64,000 bases of DNA from Paracentrotus lividus (GCA_940671915.1 CALNVZ010002974.1:38851854-38915853); one strand, 5' to 3'; numbered from the stretch's first letter, positions 46,350 to 57,232 are shown. Notes: a model not told the origin generated them from the letters alone. A program made the numbers and translations.

Positions 46350-47990
46350 CTAGGACAGTCCAAGTTTATTTGGAAGGAACATCTTTGAAATTCATGTTGT
46401 AATAATATTCTATGAATTCACACTATATTTGAAAAGGATTCTATAATAGAAAATGGATTTTGTGAGGGATAGGCATACATGTACATGTAGGCCCTGCATC
46501 TACATAGGTATAACATGTGTACATGGATCTAATTATGCAGTTTTCAAACCCGCAAACCCAACATATTTTAAAGTGTTTAATTTGTTTTCACAAATTTATG
46601 TACCTACAATGTGTAAATTGTTAGCGTATCAAACGTAAATGGTGTTTTACACCATTGGGAAGTTAAATCTAAGACAAGGAGTTTATTTATTTGTCTCCAA
46701 AGGTAGACACACATGCAACTGCAGTGTGAAAAATCGAAGCCAGACAGCTATGAAAAGTTAGTTGTCTTTAGTGTATATTAGTGAAAAATTCAAACATTTT
46801 CGAACACTTTCGAACACTTTCAATGATGTCATTTCAATTACATTCAAGTTTGCGAAAATATTGATTCGGGTGATTCATACTTGTGTATATCCTCAGATTT
46901 CAGGTGTTTTTCCACATATAATGTATTAGCTGAACAAACATACTTTGATTGGGGGCAAGCACTTTTGTGACTTTTATCTATGCTCAAGAGTATGCTATGT
47001 ACATGTAGTCCTTGGAGAAAGACTTTACGAGACTAGTCTAAGAAGTAAATTGCAGTAATACAAATGATCAAGAACTGATCTATACAATCCAAAAGAGTCT
47101 AAATTATATTTGAGGTCAAGTCTATTTGATCTTGGCTACTTCCTGTTAATTTACACAATTAACCAATGATTTCCTACGACACTTTGACAGGACCCCGGGA
47201 CACTTACAACAATCCACTGAGGTTTCAAATTGCTTGCCAAATACAGATAGTGCCAGGATAAAAACAATGCACAGCGGTGCATGTTACATACAGTGTACAT
47301 ATAAAACTGTGCAGAGAAATACACAACATTATGAATTGTAATAGGTAGTGTACAGCATAGAAATTGTTGGAGCCTGTTCGTTCATACTTTCATATCCACT
47401 GCAATCTTTTAGACATTTGTAACATTGTCATTTATTTTCCAATTTCTATAATTTCCTATCTTTACTTTAATACTGTATAATGTTTTTCTCAGGGGCAGGA
47501 CAGGGAGAGGAGTCTCAGCCCCCACCTTTTTCAGCAAATGTGTCCAAAACACAAAAATTGCCAAATGTTGTGATTTGTTTTCATATTCAGCTCCCCCCCC
47601 CCCCATTTAAAAATGCTCTGTACCCCCAGTTCTCAGATGTATTTTAATTTCAGTGTTAGTTTATTATATGTGAGGAAAAAACGAAATGCCTAAATCTACA
47701 TTAATTTCTTATATCCCCAGGCATTGGTCTTTGCTTTGTAAATAAGTAAATCCTCGTTAGATTTTCATGAAAATTAAATAAATTTTTTTTTTTTTAATTG
47801 CGATTTGCAATCTTTTCTATGCTTTTGTTTACTTTTTTGTTCACCTTTATTGCTTCATATATATGTCACAAAATTCCTCAAAGCCCTTACAAAGATTATC
47901 ACTTCTACAGTAACATTTAGTGATGTCGATGTGTAAGTGAGTAGATCTACATGTAAGTGCCAACCTTTAAATTCACATCTAGAATTCTTT
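46350..47990. other. No gene seen
   Basis: AT-rich, with a C-run near 47590-47604 and the repeated phrase 'TCGAACACTTTC' at 46800-46818. No supported exon; presumed ASAP intron 1. Confidence 0.45.
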
Positions 47991-48084
47991 TAACCCGTTG
48001 GGGACTGAGCCCAAATATATTCGGGCTGAGGTCTATAGGAAATGTCTGTTATAGCCAAATCAGCTCGTCTCAGGTTAAACTTTG
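47991..48084 (+). mobile_element. TTAA-family miniature element
   Basis: TTAACCCGTTGGGGACTGAG at the left; AATATATTCGGGCTGAGGTC, AATGTCTGTTATAGCCAAAT and CAGCTCGTCTCAGGTTAA at the right. TTAA at both ends and short inverted ends (TTAACC). Same family as 62224-62310. Confidence 0.7.
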
Positions 48085-48908
48085 ACAGGTTTTTGTCAAT
48101 TTTCTCTGATATATTTCTCTCACATGAAAATAAACTTAATTTCCTTGTGGATTTTCCCTTTAAAGACTGGAAAACAATTGACACAGCGAACACTTTAATG
48201 TGAATTATCTACTGTATTGACAATATCAATGACCAATAATCCTTTTTCATGAAACAATATTCAAATGTCGCTAATAGAAGTTATAAGATAATAATCAATA
48301 ATATCATTTAATATACATGTACAGCGCTTCATACTGTCGTTTCTATGTGCCCTGGTGGTCGAGTTAACTTAGATCAAGAGAAGAACAAAATAAAATAAAT
48401 TAATTTATTTTAATCTTTTCTCAAGACGAGCTTATTATTTTGTGTTGCAAAAACTGAAAAGCGGCCATGTCTACAAACTAACCATTTTTTGCAGTTTTAG
48501 ACTTTAGACAAAATAAATTTAAAATTGTTAGGGTACAAAACTTGCCATAAATTTTTAATAATGTCTCACACTGTAGGAAATCTACAGTAAAAAAGTCAAA
48601 GTATACCCAGTTGTTGTGTGTCCGGACGGGTTGTTTGTCCGGACAAAACGGCACTTTTAGGAGCTTTGTGATCATTATTTCATTACTCAATTGAAAATGA
48701 TATTAGACAATATAACAGAGCACAAATATTCACAAATATTTTTGCTATTTACTGCACAAATTTTGAGAAAATCCAGAGCAAAAGATAATGTTTTTTTTTA
48801 AGTGTCCGGACAACGGACCCCCCCATCCTACTACTAGAGTCTACTAACAAGTTAGCTTGCTTGCAAAATTGCTATCTTTTCCAGACACCCAGTAAACTAT
48901 TCAGACAC

Positions 48909-49085
48909 TGGCAGTGGCAGATCCAGGATTTGGAAATGAAGGAGGTGCAAAAGCTACATTTGAAAATAGAGAGAAAACGAATCAAGAAGAGAGAAAAGAG
49001 AAAAGAAAAAGATGATCAATCATTGGAGGCGTACGCGCCCCCTGGGCCTGGCCCCTTGCGCTCCCGCCTCCTGGATCTGCCACTA
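48909..49085. mobile_element. CAGTGGCAGATCCAGGA-ended MITE
   Basis: CAGTGGCAGATCCAGGATTT at the left and CCTCCTGGATCTGCCACT at the right are 16-17 bp inverted ends. The interior is A/G-rich then GC-rich. It lies about 200 bp downstream of the ASAP exon, in its intron. Confidence 0.75.
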
Positions 49086-49268
49086 CTTTTTAGTCATTAT
49101 TTAGACTTTATCTAACTCTTTACCTCTTTACTGGAATCTAATGTTAGATGTAACCTAAGTTATATACCTAACTCTCTGGCAAGCAAGCTGTGTAGACCCT
49201 ACTACTGTAACACTGTATGTAAGACTAAGAACAGGCCTAATAATATTTTGAGAATTCAATCACCCCAC

Positions 49269-49394
49269 CTCCTCCAATGCGGAAACGACATTTCGACAGG
49301 CTCCCATCCTTGCCACAAAGTTCGATGTCGTCGGCGAACTGATGTCATCTGTGGTCTCCGCCAAGAACTCGGCCACGGTGATTGTGTCCGGCAT
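49269..49394 (-). CDS. ASAP1: First coding exon of ASAP-family Arf-GAP
   Basis: The minus strand from ATG (plus 49394) encodes 42 residues, MPDTITVAEFLAETTDD then SPTTSNFVARMGACRNVVSA, ending LEE before a GTGGGG donor. Vertebrate ASAP1/ASAP2 begin MPDQISVSEF(I/V)AET and continue SPTTSSFTTR..CRNTV..(L/I)EE, so similarity is residue by residue and the exon ends at the same E-E. ASAP proteins are Arf GTPase-activating proteins with BAR, PH, ArfGAP, ankyrin and usually SH3 domains, acting at membranes and focal adhesions; this exon starts the BAR region. Whether it is ASAP1, 2 or 3, or the single invertebrate ancestor, cannot be told. No later exon was found in the 49 kb to the left, implying a very long first intron. 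The antisense frame at 49248-49487 is a shadow. Confidence 0.88.
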
Positions 49395-49700
49395 GATGTC
49401 CACATTAGAAATTGCACTATAAATGAGAGAAATCCGTCAATTTTTCCAATATTTATGATGCTTCCTGTTCTATTTCGCACACAATAATCTCAGTTCAGCT
49501 CTCGATCTCCATCATCAGCGCTGAATTCGATTCTTGCATGTCTAGCACAAAACCCCTAGATGGCGCTGTGCATTTTTTGTGGAGCCAGAGAGCTGAGTTG
49601 CACAAAAAAGTAATGTGGATGCGGCCGCCTCCTCCTATTCATAGCGCAAAAAAAGGGGGGGGGAGAAACGAAAAGAAGTAGACGCAGAGGAAGAAGAGGA
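49395..49700 (-). promoter_or_regulatory. Presumed ASAP 5' UTR and promoter region
   Basis: Immediately upstream of the ASAP start codon. It is less AT-rich than the surrounding DNA, with a GATGCGGCCGCCTCCTCC patch at 49618-49635. CCCCTAGATGGCGCTGTG (49553-49570) resembles a CTCF core. No TATA box was identified, and the transcription start is not determinable. Confidence 0.4.
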
Positions 49701-49704
49701 AGCG

Positions 49705-50395
49705 TATTTGTCCCCTAACTCTCTTTCTCACTCCCTCCCCTTTCTTGTCTATCTATTTCTCTCTCTCCCCCCCCCCTCCTTGTATTTCTCATTCTCTCTC
49801 TCCCCTTCCTTGTCTTTCTCTCTCTCCTTATTGTTTATCTTTCTCTTCTTTTCATTCTCTAACTTTCCTTGTCCCCTAATTCTAACTAACTTTCTCACTC
49901 CCTCCCCTTCCTTGTCTTTCTTCATAGTACTCTTTCATCATTCTTTATCCCTTTCACTCTCTAACTTTCCTTGTCCCCTAACTCTCTTTTTCACTTTCTC
50001 CCCCTTCTTGCCTTTCTCCTTCTCTCCTCACTTTATTGTCTTTCACTCTCACTCTCTTCCCCTTTCTTACTCTATCCTCTTCCTTGTCCTTCTCTTTCTT
50101 ACTCTTTCCTCTTCCTTTTATTTCTCTTTCTTAGTCTCTCCCCTCCCTTATCTTTCTATTTCTTACTCTCTCCTCAGCCTTCCTTTCCATTTTCATTCTA
50201 TAAACTTCCTTGTCCCCTAATTATCTTTCTCCTCACTCTCTCCCTTTTTGTTTTTGTTTTTCTCATCACCTCTTTAGTCCATCTCGCCATTTCCTTATTA
50301 TCAAACTCTTTTCCCCTCTCTATCTTTCTCCTTTCACACTCACTTTTCTTTCCTCTTCTCATCCCCTCACCGTCTTTCTTTTTCTCCGTGATATA
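49705..50395. repeat. 690-bp polypyrimidine/polypurine tract
   Basis: The plus strand is almost entirely C and T, with loose tandem phrases such as CTTTCCTTGTCCCCTAACTC and TCTTTCTCACTCCCTCCCC. It ends about 300 bp upstream of the ASAP start codon. It keeps several frames open (Ser/Leu/Phe/Pro-rich) purely by composition; these are not genes. Confidence 0.9.
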
Positions 50396-50877
50396 CACAA
50401 TATGCTAAGATTGGCACTCACATATTTGGTGATTAAAATAGGTGATTCTAAGATGTTGTTACTTTTGTTTATACTGTTATTTGTTTGTTTGTTTTGTTTT
50501 TGTTTTTGTTTCCTGTACGATACGGTACTTAATTTTTTATCTGTAATACAGGATGCGTAATCCAGTCAAGTTATAAGTCTTGGTTCTTGAACCCCTTCTG
50601 GCATCACTTCAGGATCACCATCGGTCACCAAAATATTGTTTATTTTTTAATGTTGAAAAGCTATGAAATGTTGTCTAAATGTTCCTAACAACACAGCAAG
50701 GAATGACCAAGATAATAATCAAGGCAATTTGATAGAAAGTAAGATGAAAATTAAGATAGTCCACTTGTGTAATAACAAGGTGCTCATGACGAAGCCAAAT
50801 ATGTCATTTTAATGAAAGCTTAATAGATATACATATATATATATATCCAAGTGTGTGAAATCAGTTGAGGGTTTGAT

Positions 50878-51060
50878 CCAAAAAGTGCTCGATGCCATTA
50901 GGGCAGAGCATTATAGGTGTACCTTTCTGCTTTCTGCTACTACTGGTTTCACGCTGGTGCGATCTTCAGGCAGACTAGTCTGCCTGAAGATCGCACCAGG
51001 TGAAACCAGTGGTAGCAGAAAACAGAAGGTACGCCTTATATATATATATATATTATATAT
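50878..51060 (+). repeat. Conserved small hairpin + 66-bp-arm hairpin + (TA)n
   Basis: CCAAAAAGTGCTCGATGCC...GGCAGAGCATTATAG (50879-50915) matches the head at 22918-22952. It is followed by a hairpin whose left arm includes CTGCTACTACTGGTTTCACG and whose right arm includes CACCAGGTGAAACCAGTGGT, turning on GACTAGTC at 50973-50980. Then (TA)n begins. The arms are unrelated in sequence to those of the 22.9-kb locus. Confidence 0.8.
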
Positions 51061-51246
51061 GTACCTATTTCGTCCTTAAGGCGAATTTCTTGTTTCCTCC
51101 TTTCAGATCGCCCCAACTAACCCTAGCCCTAACCCTATAGAATTGGTGTTAAGGGGAATTATTCGCCCTATAGAAATCGCTAAGGGGAATGCTGACTGAA
51201 TAAAGCTATTCTTCTCAGTTCCCCTTAAGGCCCGTTTTAGTAAGAA

Positions 51247-51264
51247 TATATATATATAATAATA

Positions 51265-51312
<48 letters not shown>
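51247..51312 (+). repeat. (TA)n microsatellite
   Basis: Long TA/ATA alternating tract. The 150 bp before it include CCCTAGCCCTAACCCTAT and CCCCTTAAGG words. Confidence 0.9.
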
Positions 51313-52530
51313 TCTCCCTTTTTTCTCTCTCTCTTTTTTTCTTCAATTGGCTAAAGGAGAATAGACTGGTTATAACAAAATATTTTATCTGTGCTCAAGG
51401 TAATAGGAGTGGACTATAATATATATACATTTATAGATGGATGAAAATATGTTTTATAAATATATATGAAGAGAAGCTCATTGAATTTTTTTTAAAAGAC
51501 AAGTTTATTTATCTTAAATATTAACATGATGAAGTTATAATTGACATACACTGTAATTTCTTTGTAACAGCACTTCTTTAATTCAATATGTCACCCTCTT
51601 ACAGCCAATGTCAAGCTGTGGTAGAAAAATGTTTAAATGAACTTGCACAACATATTTTCACATTCCATACATTATTTCTGACAACATTGATAGTCAAATT
51701 GTGACCCTGTGCAAACCACTACTGTGCAAGACAGCTCAGGGTTGTAAGTCTAATTGCATACAAGCAGATGTGGTAGCTGTTGTTCCTTTGAAATGTTGCA
51801 GGAAAGAAAATTATTTCATCATTTTATTGATAGAATATAATCTTAAAATGGCTTTGGGACCAGTCTTCTTGTCCACTTGTGTTTATTGAAGTAAATTGCA
51901 TTCTTTCATATAATAATGCTTTGAAAGCAAACTAGATAGTAAGGAGATAAGAATACACTCTGCATGAATGAGATAACTTCATTTTCTCCTGTTAAACATT
52001 AAAGAGGTGCTTGGGATCAGGCCTCGTTAAAACAATGTAAAAGCTTCGGAGATTCTTCAAATTGCAACTGGAAAAATTACCTTGTTAAATGATAACTTGT
52101 TTCATATGTGCTCATTTTAACAGAAATGGACTGTAATATAATAAACAAATTTATATATAACTGATCTCTCCCACTGCCCCCTCCCCCAACCCAGTTGATT
52201 GGTCATCACGGTGGCACACTAAATTGAAGGTTATTTGTGAAGGTCTTCATCATACAACTCAGTATTTTCAGAGAAAAATTTGGCATTATCAGATAAAATA
52301 CACAAGCATGACTTAACAATGATTTTTATCATTACAAGTAAAATAAACATATTCTTCCATTAAAGCACACTCCTTGAGCCATCTCACATTAATGAGTTCT
52401 CCTAAAACATGTAGCAAACTTAATGTATAATTTTTGTTTCAAAATACATCAAAAAACATATAAATGCAATTACACAAATTACTTTGAAAACAAGGAGTAT
52501 AGCAATAACATTTATCTTTAAAAAAAAATA
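51313..52530. other. No gene seen; intergenic between ASAP and POLR2K
   Basis: AT-rich. TTTATT at 52531-52536 reads AATAAA on the minus strand and is a plausible POLR2K polyadenylation signal. The 62-codon frame at 51701-51889 is unrecognised. Confidence 0.45.
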
Positions 52531-52736
52531 TTTATTAGAGATTTTTTAACGAGAATTCAAAGACAACACACAGCCAATGAGGAAAACAGGTGCATGTATT
52601 TCATCATAAAATAAATCAACAATTTACACACAGTACTTGTCCACACTGGTGACTGTAATTTGGTGACATAAACAAAAACGAAGACAGGAACCGAGGTCAA
52701 TATTTACAGGAAGAAAGCAACTCGACTGAGATGTTG

Positions 52737-54240
52737 TCATCTGGCATCAAACACCACCACTGTAAAGTTAAAATGTGTTAAGGAGAACAACATTGGTTTT
52801 GATAACACAAATTTATCATTTTTCATTTGCATTTGTTCTACCTATGATTCTGAATCGCTTTTCAGTTTTTATCCTTCTCATCTGGTGCTCATTGTTAAAC
52901 AAGGTTCATCAAATCCATTAAAATAGAGTGGAATGCATCCTCTGAGCCCGAGTCCTGGAACACCTGAAGAAAAAAAAAAGAACACACTCTACAACAATGT
53001 AATTCAGTGATTTGGCAATAAGCTAATGTAATATAGCTTTAAGCTGCTATTTATCCTGAGGAATCAAAACCATGCTTTGTCACTTCATGAGTAAAAAGGA
53101 TACTCCTCTTGGTGCGTTTCTTGTACATGATGCGATACCCGCATTCTCTGCATCGGATAGGATCCCTGGCACGAATCTCATTCTCTTGATGGCATTCTGC
53201 AGGGGGGGGAAAAAGAAATATATACCGGGTATATATATATATACTTTAAGTGCACCTTCTTGTCTGGGTCATTTATCAATTTTCTTTGACATGAAGTTCC
53301 ATTCTTTTTCTTTTCTTCAGCATTTTGTTTTCTTTATAAAATGTTCAATTTAAAAAAAGAGGAGTTCTTTCTTTTATATCTCTAATCACAGACCTAACTG
53401 AGCACAAAAGGCCCTGCCTTTTATAGAGATTAAATGAATGTTACTGTTTTTTATTTTTTATTTTTAAAGACAGGAAGTGTATGATGCTTTAAAAGATTGA
53501 ATTGTGAAAGAAACTGTCTAAAAAGTCATTTGGAAAGGTTTATAATTCACCTACGAATTGTTGTGTGCTGTGATGTAAATGGAATAACCAAAATGATAAG
53601 AAACTAAATTGATCCTGCTGATAGTCACATGGACTATACACAGAAATGCATATATCAGGCTACAATATATGTTCGGCCCCTCATATTTGTCATCATATTA
53701 TGATTTTGAGGGCATTTGAAAAGCAATCCTTGTCATTTTATCTTTTTATTATAATAATCTTCCTATACAAATGTTTTGAAAGTTAACAATTAAGTTCTCC
53801 TTTCCAACTACATTAATTTCCCTTTAATAGCAGATAGAGAAAGCAAGGCTTTTTTGTTTTTTAAATTCAGCCTCAGTAAAAGTGAACTTTCTGAATCATT
53901 GTAAAATGGGGGTAGGGTGTCCAGACACTGAAATGAAGCCTTGTTTCCTGTTCTAGGATTAAGCCAGAAATATTTGTTGAATAGTGCTGGTTATCAATAT
54001 TTGTTCTCTAATAATACTGTCTAATCTTTTATGTTTAAAAAAACTACAAAGACATTGCTTGAAAACCATTTCAAATAGCTGGATAAAATTGTCTGTCCAG
54101 ACCCTTGCAGACCCTTCCGGACCCCCAACAACCGGGTATACACATAATAAATCATACTGACCTCCACATATGTAAATCATTGTTGCAGCTTTGTTAGCAG
54201 CACCAGGAGTGCTACCTCCATCTCCTTTCGGCGTATCCAT
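52737..54240 (-). CDS. POLR2K: RNA polymerases I, II and III subunit RPABC4 (POLR2K), three coding exons
   Basis: Coding exons on the minus strand are 54240-54162 (79 nt, donor G|GTCAGT), 53196-53104 (93 nt, acceptor TGCAG, donor A|GTATCC) and 52759-52737 (23 nt, acceptor TTTACAG, stop TGA). They sum to 195 nt, or 64 residues. The protein is a variable N-terminus [19 protein letters not shown], then [19 protein letters not shown], then [18 protein letters not shown] and the end MVVFDAR. C25, C28, C42 and C45 form the single zinc site. Family members are 58-70 aa and end VVFDAR, so the copy is complete and intact. RPABC4 (yeast Rpb12) is a shared structural subunit in all three nuclear RNA polymerases. 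An acceptor at 54260-54261 shows at least one upstream non-coding exon; candidate donors on this strand lie at 55543 and 55644. Confidence 0.95.
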
Positions 54241-54259
54241 CTTATTCACTGCTTCTGGT
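54162..54259 (-). other. POLR2K: POLR2K exon holding the start codon
   Basis: The exon begins after CTTGCTTTTTTAG (plus 54260-54261), with 19 nt of 5' UTR before ATG at 54240. The longer in-frame ATG at 54294 lies in the intron and is not used. Confidence 0.8.
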
Positions 54260-55050
54260 CTAAAAAGCAAGACAAGCAAAACCAAAACATTCATATTTTT
54301 TATATGATACAGTTTATGATTTTACAAAATGAACAAGAGCATTAATTTTGTGACCACAAATTGCTTTAAATTCAATCATTTTTATTCCGTATATTTGGAA
54401 CAAATGCCAAAAATTGCTGATCTGAAAATGAATAGACCCTAGTTAATCTTTTATGGTAATAAACTATATATCATGTCTGTTACAAAAAAAAGAAAAGAAA
54501 GTTTTGACTAAATAAAAATGGAATAAAATTTCTGAAATGACGTAGATTTATAACAATTTTTTTAAACGTACAACAGCACACCTACGTAGATCTAGTCAAG
54601 TACTACGTAGATCAATTACGTAGATCAATTGTCAATGCATAAATTGTGACTATTTGCATTGAGCTCAATGCAATACAGAACAACAGATTTTTTGTAAATA
54701 TTACCATTTTCAAGCTTTTCTCTTCAAAGAGGAAAACTTTTGCACTAATAGATTTGGAACTAATAAACCCAACTACCATAAAAAGTAAAAATGCTGAATT
54801 ATCTTACATTGTTACACTCTGAAAAAGAAAAGAGAAACTTGGAGATCAAAAGTTCTACTCAAATTTGAACGTATAATTTATCCAGTCTAACGGTAGAGTC
54901 TACCAGTTTTGCCCATTTTTCACTAAACCGACCAGCCCCCGTCACGAAGCGACGGGAACTGACGAACCAGTAGACATATTTGGTGAAGTTTTGAAAATAT
55001 CTTTACATGACCACATATTTCGTGGTAAAAAATACCTTATTTGAATTCAT

Positions 55051-55110
55051 ACTCACATTGAATCAAGTTTTTGAAGTTTTTCCTCGAATTGGTGACATCT
55101 GCGAATGTTT
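55051..55110 (-). other. Possible small exon upstream of POLR2K
   Basis: The minus strand reads CACCAATTCGAGGAAAAACT then TCAAAAACTTGATTCAAT, with a GTGAGT donor at plus 55056-55051; one frame gives CHQFEEKLQKLDSM. No good acceptor precedes it. It could be a POLR2K 5' exon or the end of an unseen one. Confidence 0.25.
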
Positions 55111-55227
55111 CACATGAATATATCAACTAACTAAAGAAGAAAAAATAGCAGAAAATTGAGTCCATCAACGTTTATTTCTCCGTGCGTGCGTTGTCTTCGC
55201 CACAGAGTTAAATACGTCTCACAGAAA

Positions 55228-55300
55228 TGACGTCATAGAAAATGGCAGCGATGGCACCAACACTATGAGAAGAGACAAGGCCAACAGAAAATTCATTTTG
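55228..55300 (+). promoter_or_regulatory. Perfect CRE, YY1-like start and candidate first exon (+)
   Basis: TGACGTCA (55228-55235) is a perfect cAMP-response element. It is followed within 6 bp by AAAATGGCAGCGATGGC, similar to YY1-type housekeeping start sites, and the segment ends with a strong TTTTG|GTAAGT donor at 55300/55301. This looks like a plus-strand first exon. The only ATG frame closes after seven codons (MAAMAPT), so it would be 5' UTR. The transcript it belongs to is unknown; a distal 5' exon of the F-box gene is one option. Confidence 0.4.
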
Positions 55301-55536
55301 GTAAGTCAGAAGCTCTTATATACTTCAGTTTTTCAACGGCCGTATGGTGAAATATCAACATGCCGTTGAATTACATATGAACATTAGATTCATCATATTA
55401 AGCAGTTATAACACCTGATCGCTCATCATCGCTGATTATTTCCTGTAAATGGAGGTGGTGGAAGTACAGCCCCATCGCCTTCGGCAACGGGGTGTGTACT
55501 GTGTAATAGATCCACGCGTGGATGTGAGCCGTTATG

Positions 55537-55760
55537 ACTTACCGAGATAGCATAGACGGGACTACGTACGAAACATCAACACAGTCGTACTCAAAGATTG
55601 AGCAAGAATGAACGATATGAATAAACATGGAAAATTCACTTACCGAATTGTTCCAATCTTCTTCTCCTTATTTCCTTTCCTTGAGCACTGCTCCCTTATG
55701 TCTCACAAGTAGTAAATTTTAGTATTCAACCGCTATATCGTACATCTTTGCCACCGATTC
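55537..55760 (-). promoter_or_regulatory. Presumed POLR2K promoter region and 5' exons
   Basis: Two strong minus-strand donors lie here: ATCTCG|GTAAGT at plus 55543/55542 and AATTCG|GTAAGT at 55644/55643. Both follow CpG-containing sequence, so they are likely alternative non-coding first exons of POLR2K. A half X-box CATGGCAAC lies upstream at 55868-55876. Confidence 0.45.
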
Positions 55761-55879
55761 CACTGACAAGAGAAGCAAGTAATTCAATGGCGGGATAAAT
55801 TGTGCTGCCCTCTTTTGTCGAAGGTTTGCATTCGACGATGTCTCCGTCACGAGTCGAAAGAATTGACATGGCAACAGTA

Positions 55880-56690
55880 GTTACCTTGTTTGTTTATATC
55901 GTTGTTAGGATGATTAGCTTTGATTCACTCGCGAATAGAATGAAAAAAATAAATAACTAAATAAAAAATAGTAGGGCCAGTATATAAAATAATAATATAA
56001 TATTAACAAAATTTTGTTTATTGTTTTTAAAAGCTATATGAGGGTAGAGAGCTGGTGATTTCTAATTTTTTAAAGTGAAGGGGCTGGTCCAATGTGGGGG
56101 GGGGGGGGTGGGGCTGAACAAGCTAAAATCGTGAATGTATATTAACTTTTGTGTTTGTACATGTTTGCTGAGAAAAGTTGGCGAACCCCCTCCCCGCCCC
56201 CTCATTATAAATACTATAATGATTCTTTTTCTTTTGCTTTTAGTTTTTCATTTTCATGTTTTCATGCGGATTTTTGTTTCAATAAATTTGATTAGATTTG
56301 ATTTGATTTTATTTGTTGTGTTTTATTTGTTTTTGTTTTTTTGTTTTATTATTTATTTATCTTTTTTTTTTTTAATTTTTTAATTTTTTTAATTTTTAAT
56401 TTTTTAATTTTATTTATTATTATTATTTTTATTTTATTTTTTTTTGGGGGGATAAGTCCAAATTCTATCCAAGATTTACTAGGGCAATTGTAGGCCTAAA
56501 TTTCTGCCCCCATTTTCCCTCCCCAATGAATGGCTTAGATGTATGTACTTGTTAAAAAGAAAATAAATAATAAAACAGAGACAAAGACAGTTAATGTATT
56601 TCAATTCAAGTTTAATTTTATTTACAAACACATGAAGAAATACAGATTAAAGAATTTAAAAGCAAAGACAAAGTAAACAAGACTAAGCTC
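55880..56690. other. No gene seen; T-rich low complexity
   Basis: Holds a G-run (56097-56108) and a T/A-rich stretch (56330-56450) ending T9G7. The 82-codon frame at 56135-56383 is a composition artefact. Confidence 0.6.
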
Positions 56691-57135
56691 CTCCGGGCCC
56701 CTAAAAAAAGTCTAAGCAAAAAAAAAAAAAAAAAAAAAAAAGGCTAAGTTGCCGGCCCCATGACAAAAATATCTCGTCCCGCCCCCCCCCTCCCACCCCT
56801 AAAGAAAAAAAAAGGAAAAAAAAAAAAAAAAAAGACCATGCAAGCTCCTCCGGGCCCCATGACAAAAATATCTCGTCCAGCCCCCCCCCCCCCCCCTCTC
56901 CACCCCTAAGAAAAAAAAAAAAGGAAAAAAAAAAAAAAAAAAGACCATGCAAGCTCCTCCGGGCCCATGACAAAAATATCTCGTCCAGCCCCCCCCCCCC
57001 CCTCTCCACCCCTAAAGAAAAAAAAAAAGGAAAAAAAAAAAAAAAAAAAAGGCTAAGCTCCTTCCGGCCCCATGACAAAAATATCTCGTCAGCCCCCCCC
57101 AAAAAAAAAGTCTTAAGGAAAAAAAAGGGGGGATT
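56690..57135. repeat. Minisatellite of C-run / A-run units, about 4 copies
   Basis: The unit, about 105-120 bp, is GCTCCTCCGGGCCCCATGAC then AAAAATATCTCGTCCAGCCC, a C-run of 8-18, CTCCACCCCTAAG, and A-runs around a GG. Copies begin near 56688, 56850, 56950 and 57056. The minus-strand frame of 133 codons (FFFFF/GGGG-rich) is an artefact. Run lengths in the assembly are doubtful. Confidence 0.85.
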
Positions 57136-57224
57136 GACAGCAGGCCCGATTTAGGCACTCAATCCTACCCCTATGGCCGATACACGATGACCTTTATGAT
57201 GTGCCGAGGGGCGGGAAAAAAAAA

Positions 57225-57232
57225 ACATCTCT

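Noticed and set aside
49248-49487. 79-codon plus-strand and 74-codon minus-strand frames over the ASAP exon
   Set aside because: Shadows in other frames; the MPDTITVAEF frame with its splice donor is the real one.
49708-50560. Ser/Leu/Phe-rich open frames of 116-170 codons
   Set aside because: Product of the polypyrimidine tract; three overlapping frames are open by composition and none resembles a protein.
51112-51142. Telomere-like CCCTAACCCTA words (also near 35985, 36180 and 42740)
   Set aside because: Only two or three degenerate units each; typical interstitial noise, not a telomere or fusion point.
52895-52963. Possible small terminal exon ([19 protein letters not shown]...) inside POLR2K intron 2
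   Set aside because: It has an acceptor-like start, but it does not continue the POLR2K frame. The correct VVFDAR exon exists downstream, and 69 open bases are expected by chance.
56701-57102. 133-codon Phe/Gly-rich frame
   Set aside because: Translation of A-run/C-run satellite units.
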